Positions 35,975 to 42,989 of a DNA stretch of 64,000 nucleotides are shown piece by piece; position 1 is the first letter of the stretch, and each line of letters starts with the position of its first letter. The notes beneath the pieces are model-generated. The model had not been told where the DNA came from, did not search any database, and saw only the letters and a program-made list of their open reading frames with translations. Origin of the DNA: G963665005 sp963665005 (GTDB taxonomy: Bacteria > Bacillota > Clostridia > Christensenellales > SZUA-584). The stretch is taken from NCBI GenBank assembly GCA_963665005.2, contig CAXXTQ010000001.1, positions 2,232,001-2,296,000 of the forward strand, written 5' to 3'. Both the position numbers and the translations under genes were made by a program.

Positions 35975-36405
35975 GATTTGAGACAAGCCTGTAAGCCGAG
36001 TTCTGTCAAAAACGGTCATCTATCTACGCCTATAGTTGCCAATAGGCTCCAGCGATTACACGGGGCGCGGCGGGCAGCCGCTTCATGCCCACTATCAATC
36101 TTGCACCGGACGGGGTTTACATAGCCAGCCAAGTCGCCAAGGCGCTGGTGAGCCCTTACCTCACCTTTCCACCCTTACCAGTCACTAAATTGTCTGTCCT
36201 GCTTTAAAGGCCTTACAATTTAATGACTGGCGGTATATTTCTGTTGCACTTTCCTTAGAGTCGCCTCCACCGGGAGTTACCCGGCGTCCTGCCCTGCGGA
36301 GCTCGGACTTTCCTCCCGGCACTAGAATAAATAATGATATCATGTATTAACACAACTATTGTCAATATTCATTCTAGTGCCGGGCAACCGTTCAGCTTGC
36401 TCAAA
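35975..36405 (-). ncRNA. rnpB: RNase P RNA, class A
   Basis: The minus strand carries the universal core: GAGGAAAGTCCGAGCTCC (P4 5' side), GGTAAGGGTGGAAAGGTGAG, GTGCAACAGAAA, and ACAGAACTCGGCTTA at the 3' side. The pattern is bacterial class A. P1 forms between TTTGAGCAAGC (near 36404) and GCTTGTCTCAAA (near 35976); P2 between AACGGT and ACCGTT. P3 is a perfect 14-bp inverted repeat (36371-36384 with 36315-36328) around a 42-nt AT-rich apical segment. This puts the 5' end about 4 nt after the stop codon of the upstream zinc-ribbon gene, so the RNA is either processed from a read-through transcript or started from a promoter inside that gene. Confidence 0.95.
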
Positions 36406-36408
36406 AAT

Positions 36409-37131
36409 TTATTTCAGATACAATATTCGTCCGCAGTTTTCGCATTCGATTATCGCACCGGATTTTTTTATATTAGCCAAGTCTCTGCTTGGCAGTTCCA
36501 TGTTACATCCCATACATCTGCCGTCTTTTAACATAGTTACGGGCATATCTTTATTCTGCTTGATTCTGTTATATTTCTCAAGCAGCTTTTTATCAACCTT
36601 TTCGGCGGCCTGTGCCGCAGCTTTTTTCAGTTTATCGAGCTCTTTTGCCCCTGCGCGCAACTCTTCGGCATGCAGTTTTTTAAGCTCAGCAAACTCTTTT
36701 TGCGCTTTGCTTACGCGCGGAAGTATCTGCTTTAGTTTCTTTTCTGTTTCTTCCGCTTTTTTCTGCAGAGCGGCTGCTTTTCGTTTCTGCCTTATCGTGT
36801 TTTCGTATGTAGCTTCATATTCGCTCACGAGAGCTTTTACCACATTAGGATCGAGATCACCCGGGTCTACCTTCTCGTACTCACTGATATCCTTATGTTT
36901 TTTACCCAGCAGCTTAATCATCCTATCATACTGAGTATCTATCTCTGACAGGTCGTTTTGCTCAACCATCGCCCTTTTTTCCATATCGTTAAGAGCCACC
37001 TGCTGCTTTTTCAAATACGCCTGCAGCTTGACCAGCTGTTTTCTGGTAGCGGTATTCTTAAGTTTTTTCTCAAAGACCTCCAACTTGGCGTCTGCCTGCT
37101 GGTATTCGTATAATAAAGCCAGCTTTTCCAA
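36409..37131 (-). CDS. Coiled-coil protein with C-terminal C4 zinc ribbon
   Basis: 240 residues. Residues 1-185 are strongly helical and charged (coiled coil). The C-terminal zinc ribbon (about 203-238) has CMGC and CENC pairs with the usual spacing of the zf-RING_7/DUF164-type family. Relatives are described as putative nucleic-acid-binding proteins and are found next to nif3 in many bacteria, as here. The exact role is unknown. The gene is 25 nt after nif3 and directly abuts rnpB. Confidence 0.88.
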   Translation of the reverse strand: MEKLALLYEYQQADAKLEVFEKKLKNTATRKQLVKLQAYLKKQQVALNDMEKRAMVEQNDLSEIDTQYDRMIKLLGKKHKDISEYEKVDPGDLDPNVVKALVSEYEATYENTIRQKRKAAALQKKAEETEKKLKQILPRVSKAQKEFAELKKLHAEELRAGAKELDKLKKAAAQAAEKVDKKLLEKYNRIKQNKDMPVTMLKDGRCMGCNMELPSRDLANIKKSGAIIECENCGRILYLK

Positions 37132-37155
37132 ATAAATTCCTCCTGCGCGCCTTAT

Positions 37156-37944
37156 CTATTTATATTTGTACGGCGCTTTTTCACACTTTGCTTTTCTTAA
37201 GTCCAGTGGTAATTGTACATCATTCAGGCAAGATTGTAAACTCAAAAATATTTCTCCTGTAAAGTAACGCTCGGTATAAAAATGCCCCGCTTCTATCAAA
37301 AGCAACCCCAGCGACTGCGCCTGTATATAGTGGTGATGCTTAGCTTCGCCCGTTATCAGCACCGCTGCACCCGCTTTTTTTGCCGCCGAAAGAAAATCGG
37401 CTCCGCTTCCCCCCACGACCGCGACCTTGTCTATTATACCGCAGTTTGCGGCCGATACCTTGATGTATTTTATTCCAAATGCCTTCTTAACATGATTTAC
37501 CAGCTTTTCTTTATCGCAAGCGGAAGGCAAATATCCTGTGCGCAAAAACTCCGTCCCGTCCACATTAACAGTCTCTACATTGCTTAATCCCAGTTTTCTG
37601 CATAATATGTCGTTTATTCCGCCCCCCGCGATATCATAAGACGTGTGCGCACTGTATACTGATATATCGTTTTTTATAAGCCGCATCAAAATAATGCCTT
37701 GTGTATCCTCATTACTTACAGATTTTATATTCTCAAAAATCACAGGGTGGTGCGACAGTATCATATCACAGCCTGATTCTATCGCCTCGTCTATAACCGC
37801 GTGAGTTACATCAAGCGCGATAAGCACGCGGCTTATATTATCCTTGCAGCGCAGCAAAAGCCCTGTATTATCCCAATCGCAGGCTAACTCTCTCGGCGCA
37901 ATTTTTTCTATAATTCTTACAAATTCATCTATCGATGCAGACAT
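37156..37944 (-). CDS. Nif3-like dinuclear metal center protein (YqfO)
   Basis: 262 residues. ELACDWDNTGLL at the N-terminus, the metal-binding LSHHPVIFEN segment, VYSAHTSYDI, and the late GEAKHHHYIQAQ and EAGHFYTERY are all signature regions of the Nif3/YqfO family, hexameric proteins with a di-metal centre. Bacterial members are associated with GTP cyclohydrolase-type annotations but the physiological role is unsettled. It is shorter than B. subtilis YqfO because it lacks the inserted PII-like domain. It overlaps the end of trmK by 16 nt. Confidence 0.93.
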   Translation of the reverse strand: MSASIDEFVRIIEKIAPRELACDWDNTGLLLRCKDNISRVLIALDVTHAVIDEAIESGCDMILSHHPVIFENIKSVSNEDTQGIILMRLIKNDISVYSAHTSYDIAGGGINDILCRKLGLSNVETVNVDGTEFLRTGYLPSACDKEKLVNHVKKAFGIKYIKVSAANCGIIDKVAVVGGSGADFLSAAKKAGAAVLITGEAKHHHYIQAQSLGLLLIEAGHFYTERYFTGEIFLSLQSCLNDVQLPLDLRKAKCEKAPYKYK

Positions 37945-38615
37945 TGCTTTACCTCCGAATACATTTTTAAGCGCAAGTCAATTTCTCGTATAAGCTCGTC
38001 TTTTCTTGATGTTTTGGATTTTTCTATTTTCTCTTTTATCTCTTTTGCGTTGTCAATACGTTTTGCCACATAATGTTTAAGCGTTTTAGGCTTTTTTTCA
38101 AGAAGCACGGGGCCAAACTCTATCTGCATTTCAGATAGCTCCTGAGCTTTTCCTTTTACTGCCAGTATCACCGGATAAAAATGCCGGTTTTCGAACACAA
38201 GCGATTCATCCTGTATGACATATCCGTTATTGCCAAGCCATTGCCGAAGAAGCCCTGAACCTGTGTTGCACGAAAGCACAAGCGTATCAGGCGCCTTTGC
38301 TTTATCTGCGTCCAAAATATCTATGATAAGCTCTGCTCCCATTCCCGCAACAACCGCAATATCAGCCTCTTTTTCGTTAAGCACAGCAAGCCCGTTTCCT
38401 TCCCGCAGCGACACTTTTTCGGCATATCCCGATGATTTTACAAGCTTTTTCGCTTTGTCCAAAGATTTGCCGCTTATATCAGTGCATATAACCTGCTGTG
38501 CTATATTCTTCTTTATAAGCGATACCGCGGCTTTTCCGTGGTCACAGCCTATATCGGCTATAACATCTGCTTTGGGCACCATACTTACTATTGCTTTTAG
38601 CCTGTTTGATAACAT
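37929..38615 (-). CDS. trmK: tRNA (adenine(22)-N(1))-methyltransferase TrmK
   Basis: 228 residues. A Rossmann-type methyltransferase with motif I VIADIGCDHGKAAV binding SAM, CTDISGKSLDKAK, GMGAELIIDIL, and a C-terminal coiled-coil (about 170-228) typical of TrmK. It methylates N1 of A22 in tRNA. The frame has TTG at 38621, but this is too close to the AAGGGG ribosome binding site; ATG 38615 is better spaced. It is downstream of rpoD, separated by a terminator-like hairpin, and overlaps nif3, the usual Firmicutes order. Confidence 0.93.
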   Translation of the reverse strand: MLSNRLKAIVSMVPKADVIADIGCDHGKAAVSLIKKNIAQQVICTDISGKSLDKAKKLVKSSGYAEKVSLREGNGLAVLNEKEADIAVVAGMGAELIIDILDADKAKAPDTLVLSCNTGSGLLRQWLGNNGYVIQDESLVFENRHFYPVILAVKGKAQELSEMQIEFGPVLLEKKPKTLKHYVAKRIDNAKEIKEKIEKSKTSRKDELIREIDLRLKMYSEVKQCLHR

Positions 38616-38629
38616 TAACAATCCCCTTA

Positions 38630-38666
38630 AAAATAAGGCAGCCCACTATTAAGACTGCCTCATTGC
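38630..38666 (-). terminator. Hairpin between rpoD and trmK
   Basis: On the minus strand GAGGCAGTC and GGGCTGCCT pair around a short loop, followed by TTATTTTT. The T-tract runs into the trmK ribosome binding site, so this is a partial terminator or attenuator between rpoD and trmK. Confidence 0.6.
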
Positions 38667-38690
38667 TATTTATAATTACTTTGCATAAAG

Positions 38691-40073
38691 CTAGTCCAAA
38701 AAATCTCTTAGCTTTTTGCTTCTGCTCGGATGCCTAAGCTTTCGAAGAGCCTTTGCTTCTATCTGGCGGATACGTTCTCTTGTCACCATGAATTCTCTTC
38801 CGACTTCTTCAAGCGTCCTTGCCCGCCCGTCGTCAAGCCCGAAACGCAGCCTTAAAACTTTTTCTTCCCGCGGAGTCAGAGTATCGAGCACATCCATAAG
38901 CTGTTCTTTAAGTAGAGTAAACGCCGCGGCTTCGGCAGGAGCCGGAGCGTCGTCGTCGGGTATAAAATCGCCGAGGTGGCTGTCTTCTTCTTCGCCTATA
39001 GGCGTTTCCAGCGATACCGGTTCCTGCGCTATCTTTATGATCTCGCGTACTTTTTCTTCACTTATATCCATCTCTTTTGCCACTTCTTCGGGAAGCGGGT
39101 CTCTGCCGTATTGCTGCAAAAGCTGACGCGATACGCGTATGAGCTTGTTTATGGTTTCTACCATATGCACGGGTATTCGAATCGTACGCGCCTGGTCGGC
39201 AATCGCGCGCGTTATCGCCTGGCGAATCCACCATGTCGCGTAAGTGGAAAACTTATACCCCTTTGTATAATCGAACTTTTCCACAGCTTTTATAAGCCCA
39301 AGGTTACCTTCCTGTATAAGGTCTAAGAACAGCATGCCTCTTCCGACATACCGTTTTGCTATGCTTACCACAAGACGAAGGTTAGCTTCGGCGAGCTTTC
39401 TCTTTGCCGCTTCGTCGCCTTGCGCCATTGCTTTTGCCAAAGTAACTTCTTCTTCGGCAACTAAAAGATTAACCTTGCCTATCTCTTTTAGATACATGCG
39501 CACAGGATCGTCAATGTTTACGCCTTCGGGCACAGAAATATCTACGGCCTTGTCTACGTCTTCCAGATCGCTTGAATCTTTATCGTCGTCATCCGCTTCA
39601 ACGACTTCTATCTTCATCTCTTCAAGAGCGGCAAGAAGCTTGTCTAAATGCTCTGCTTCTATCTCCGCGCCTTCGAGAGCGTCGTTGATTTCTTTATACG
39701 TCAAAGAACCTTTCTTTTTGCCCGTTTCTATTACTTCTTGCAGCTTATCGTCCGTATCTTCTTCCGCAAGCATGCTCAGCGCTTCTATTTTAAGCAAATT
39801 CTCTTTGGATAAAGTCATATCCATACTTTTGTCTTTACCTTTTGCTTTGCTTTTCTTGGCAGTTTGCTTTACTGCTGCTTTTTCTTTAGTTTGTGCGGGC
39901 TGTTTAGTTTTCTTCAAAGCCTCTTTCTTCGGCTCGGTTTCCGGCTTTTCTTTAATCTCTTTTTTTTCTTTCCCGACAATAGAATTTGCACCGGCATCTT
40001 TTTTAGATTCCGTACTTTTCTTTGTCTTGTTCGGCTTTACAGCCGTTTTCTTGTTCAAAATAATATCACCCAA
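38691..40073 (-). CDS. rpoD: RNA polymerase sigma factor RpoD (SigA)
   Basis: 460 residues. Residues 1-90 are an unusually Lys/Glu/Ala-rich tail, then region 1.1 (about 95-165), region 1.2 (DPVRMYLKEIG), region 2 (NLRLVVSIAKRYVGRG, FLDLIQEGNLGL, FSTYATWWIRQAI), region 3 and region 4 (LEEVGREFMVTRERIRQIE). This is the primary vegetative sigma factor. The start is TTG 40073, placed because the sequence just after the dnaG stop gives AAGG spacing; it is uncertain by a few codons. The lysine-rich extension resembles those of clostridial SigA proteins. It lies 2 nt after dnaG, the macromolecular synthesis operon. Confidence 0.96.
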   Translation of the reverse strand: MGDIILNKKTAVKPNKTKKSTESKKDAGANSIVGKEKKEIKEKPETEPKKEALKKTKQPAQTKEKAAVKQTAKKSKAKGKDKSMDMTLSKENLLKIEALSMLAEEDTDDKLQEVIETGKKKGSLTYKEINDALEGAEIEAEHLDKLLAALEEMKIEVVEADDDDKDSSDLEDVDKAVDISVPEGVNIDDPVRMYLKEIGKVNLLVAEEEVTLAKAMAQGDEAAKRKLAEANLRLVVSIAKRYVGRGMLFLDLIQEGNLGLIKAVEKFDYTKGYKFSTYATWWIRQAITRAIADQARTIRIPVHMVETINKLIRVSRQLLQQYGRDPLPEEVAKEMDISEEKVREIIKIAQEPVSLETPIGEEEDSHLGDFIPDDDAPAPAEAAAFTLLKEQLMDVLDTLTPREEKVLRLRFGLDDGRARTLEEVGREFMVTRERIRQIEAKALRKLRHPSRSKKLRDFLD

Positions 40074-40075
40074 TC

Positions 40076-41827
40076 CTACCTTTTTTGGTTTAATTCTTTA
40101 TCTAACTCACCTATTTCGGTAAGTAGTTTACGCTTTTGCTCTCCCTTGGCATTCCTAAGTTCATTTAACAGCTCATGTCTTTTATTCTCTAGCATATTTT
40201 TGCGCATTTTTTTGATACAGTCTTTTAAATAGCCTTTAGGGTCGTCCGCGACCACATTCATATTAGAAAGCCTTGCCGCCTCATTTCTATCTTCTTCGTA
40301 CTCAAGTTCGGATAATAGTTCGGCATATGTAGGCCTAACTCCTCTTTTTATACTGTCAATTAACGCAGAAAAAATAGTTTTGTGAGATTTCACAGTAAAA
40401 TCGTAAATACTTACGTCATCCGCAATATCTTCAAGATATTCCGGATTCGCAAGAGCATATGCCAAAAATGCGCTCTGAACGCTGTCATCTATTCTTTTTT
40501 CAATACTATTATACCTTTTATTGCCATTAGTATTCTTTACGCCGTTCTTTCTTTGTATCTGGCCCATTATTGATTTTTGGCTGAATCCCGTTTCTTTTGC
40601 AAGCCTTTCAACATACCTTTCTCTTGCGATAGGGCTGTCTAAACGGGCAACAATATCCGACGCGGCTATGGCATAACCTTCTTTTCCGTCGTCCGTTGAT
40701 AAATCGTATTCTCTTTTTTTCGTATCCAGTTTATACCCTATGGCAGATGTAGCGCTTTTCACCTTTTTTGCGAACCCTGAAAGCCCGAATTTTTTTATGT
40801 AGTCGTCCGGATCGAGCCCTTCGTCAAAGTTTATTACTCTTACCCGAAGCCCTTCGCCAGAAAGTATATCCAGCGCTTTCATAGTCGCTATACGCCCCGC
40901 CTCGTCGCCGTCATAAGCGATAAAAACATCGTTGGTATATTTTTTAAGCAGATTGGCCTGCTCTTTTGTAAATGCTGTTCCAAGAGATGCCACCGCCGCT
41001 TTTACTCCGTGTGCGCTAAGAGAAACAACATCCATATAGCCTTCAACGACAACGACGCTTTTTATGTCGCGCATTTTTCGTATTAAATCTATTCCGTAAA
41101 GATTTCTTCTTTTGTTAAAAACAATAGTTTCTTTTGTGTTTAAATACTTTGGCGTACTGTCGTCGAGCACTCTGCCGCCAAAAGCAATAACATCGCCGAA
41201 AGTATTTATTATAGGAAACATAACCCGGTTGCGGAATGTGTCAAAAAGATTCGCTTTTTTCTGCGACACAAGCCCGCTCTGCAAAATAAGCTCCTTCGAA
41301 AAACCGTTTTTCTTTAAAAGGTTTGTTACTCCCTCCCAGTCTTCCGAAGAATACCCCAGGCCAAACCTTTTTATGATGTTTTCCTGTATACCGCGTTTAA
41401 TAAGGTATTCGTGTGCTTTTTTACCTTTATCAGAATGCAGCGTTTCATAATAAAACTTCGCCGCAAGCTTGTTCATCTTGGCGATTTCCTGCTTTTTTTC
41501 TTTTATCTGCCTATACTGCTTATCTTCTATCATTTGGGGCATTTGAATATGCGCGCGCTTTGCAAGCATTTCTATCGCTTCCATAAAAGTAACATTTTCA
41601 GCTTTCATTATGAAATTTGTTACGTTTCCGCCCTGTTTGCACCCAAAACAATAATACAGCTGCTTATCACGGCTTACAGAAAAAGAAGGCGTTTTTTCGT
41701 TATGGAAAGGGCACAGCCCCCAATAACGCCCTCCTCGTTCGTTTAACGTTGTATACTCTGATACGACGTCAATAATATCATTTTTTGAATACAGCCCTTC
41801 GAGCCATGACTCGTCTAGCCTTGCCAC
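40076..41827 (-). CDS. dnaG: DNA primase
   Basis: 583 residues. CHC2 zinc-binding domain (about 38-65; CPFHNEKTPSF, YYCFGCKQGG), catalytic core with the toprim segment (VVVEGYMDV near 260, AYDGDEAGR near 310) and a C-terminal helicase-interacting domain (about 440-583). It makes RNA primers at the replication fork. Start GTG/ATG overlaps the dgt stop by one base. In the order dgt-dnaG-rpoD. Confidence 0.96.
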   Translation of the reverse strand: MARLDESWLEGLYSKNDIIDVVSEYTTLNERGGRYWGLCPFHNEKTPSFSVSRDKQLYYCFGCKQGGNVTNFIMKAENVTFMEAIEMLAKRAHIQMPQMIEDKQYRQIKEKKQEIAKMNKLAAKFYYETLHSDKGKKAHEYLIKRGIQENIIKRFGLGYSSEDWEGVTNLLKKNGFSKELILQSGLVSQKKANLFDTFRNRVMFPIINTFGDVIAFGGRVLDDSTPKYLNTKETIVFNKRRNLYGIDLIRKMRDIKSVVVVEGYMDVVSLSAHGVKAAVASLGTAFTKEQANLLKKYTNDVFIAYDGDEAGRIATMKALDILSGEGLRVRVINFDEGLDPDDYIKKFGLSGFAKKVKSATSAIGYKLDTKKREYDLSTDDGKEGYAIAASDIVARLDSPIARERYVERLAKETGFSQKSIMGQIQRKNGVKNTNGNKRYNSIEKRIDDSVQSAFLAYALANPEYLEDIADDVSIYDFTVKSHKTIFSALIDSIKRGVRPTYAELLSELEYEEDRNEAARLSNMNVVADDPKGYLKDCIKKMRKNMLENKRHELLNELRNAKGEQKRKLLTEIGELDKELNQKR

Positions 41828-42834
41828 TAATATTTATACCAGCCTTTCGGTATGTAGATATCTCTGAAAACTTTTACCGCGAACCTGTCCGTCATTCCCG
41901 CTATATAATCGGTCACCGTCTGAACGAGCCCGAACTCGTCTATACGCTTTTGCGCATCTGCTCCCATATCGCAAGGATTATCCTTATAATGCGCAAACAG
42001 CATTCGTATTATCTTTTCGGCTTTTCCCTCTTCTTCTTTCGCTTCCGACCCAAAATAAACGTTTTCGAACATAAACTGCCTTAGTTTATCGGTAGCCTCT
42101 TCAATTTTGGCAGACATTTTTATCTGCAATTTGCCGGCGCTTACGTTTACGACATCGAAAATCATTGTGTTTATACGCTCCCTGTGCGTTTTGCCGAGTA
42201 CTTGTGCGCAGTCGCCTGGTATATCGCCTATAATGCCCGCTCTTAGCGCGTCGTCTATATCGTGGTTAATATAAGCTATTCTGTCTGAATAATTTACAAC
42301 CATTCCTTCGGGCGTTGCGGGTACGCACAATTTTTTGTGGTTTAATATACCGTCCCTTACTTCAAATGTCAGATTGAGCCCCTTGCCGTCTTCCAAAAGC
42401 TCAACAACGCGCAGGCTTTGCTCATTGTGCTCAAAATGCCCCGTTAAATCCTGCAGCACTCTTTCTCCCGAATGCCCGAAAGGTGTATGCCCAAGATCGT
42501 GCCCGAGAGCTATCGCTTCTGTCAAATCTTCGTTTAACCGAAGACATCTTGAAATTGTGCGCGCGATTTGCGCAACTTCAAGAGTATGCGTAAGCCGCGT
42601 ACGGTAATGGTCCCCTTCGGGAGACAAAAAAACCTGCGTCTTATGCTTTAATCTCCGAAACGATTTGCAATGGATTATCCTGTCTCTGTCGCGCTGAAAA
42701 ACGGTGCGCATCGGGCACGGCTCTGTAAAAACCTGCCTGCCTTTGGATTCCGCCGATTTTGTAGCGAATTTTGAAAGCATGAGATATTCTTGTTTTTCGT
42801 ATTCCTGCCTAAAATTATTATTAATATTTTCCAT
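41827..42834 (-). CDS. dgt: dGTP triphosphohydrolase-like HD-domain protein
   Basis: 335 residues. PCPMRTVFQRDRDRIIHCKSF at the N-terminus, HD metal site in LTHTLEVAQIARTI and ALGHDLGHTPFGHSGE, and NHDIDDALR later are all dGTPase family features. It hydrolyses dNTPs to nucleoside and tripolyphosphate. Start ATG 42834 has no Shine-Dalgarno sequence, and the best promoter puts the transcript 5' end at about the start codon (see findings). It precedes dnaG, a common clostridial arrangement. Exact nucleotide preference is not shown by sequence. Confidence 0.93.
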   Translation of the reverse strand: MENINNNFRQEYEKQEYLMLSKFATKSAESKGRQVFTEPCPMRTVFQRDRDRIIHCKSFRRLKHKTQVFLSPEGDHYRTRLTHTLEVAQIARTISRCLRLNEDLTEAIALGHDLGHTPFGHSGERVLQDLTGHFEHNEQSLRVVELLEDGKGLNLTFEVRDGILNHKKLCVPATPEGMVVNYSDRIAYINHDIDDALRAGIIGDIPGDCAQVLGKTHRERINTMIFDVVNVSAGKLQIKMSAKIEEATDKLRQFMFENVYFGSEAKEEEGKAEKIIRMLFAHYKDNPCDMGADAQKRIDEFGLVQTVTDYIAGMTDRFAVKVFRDIYIPKGWYKY

Positions 42835-42841
42835 AGATATA

Positions 42842-42871
42842 ATTTAAACAAATAATGAAAAAATCCTGCAA
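42842..42871 (-). promoter_or_regulatory. Promoter of dgt-dnaG-rpoD, possibly giving leaderless mRNA
   Basis: On the minus strand TTGCAG (42866-42871), 18 nt, TTAAAT (42842-42847). The -10 ends seven bases before the dgt ATG. Confidence 0.45.
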
Positions 42872-42929
42872 TTTGCATTAACTATTAATGAACTTATATG
42901 CAATCTTTCTTTTTTACCGCACAAACAAC

Positions 42930-42972
42930 GATTAAAAAAGAGGCAAAAGCGGTCTGCCTTTACCTCTTTTAT
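42930..42972 (-). terminator. Rho-independent terminator of ppdK
   Basis: On the minus strand AAAAGAGG...CCTCTTTT forms an 8-bp stem with inner GGCA/TGCC pairing, followed by T6, about 20 nt past the ppdK stop. Confidence 0.85.
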
Positions 42973-42989
42973 ACTTTATTTATATCTGT

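Noticed and set aside
36331..36368. TTGACA plus TATCAT as a promoter for rnpB
   Set aside because: These lie in the loop of the P3 inverted repeat. P1 and P2 arms pair further upstream, so the elements are inside the RNA and the spacing of 20 nt is poor.
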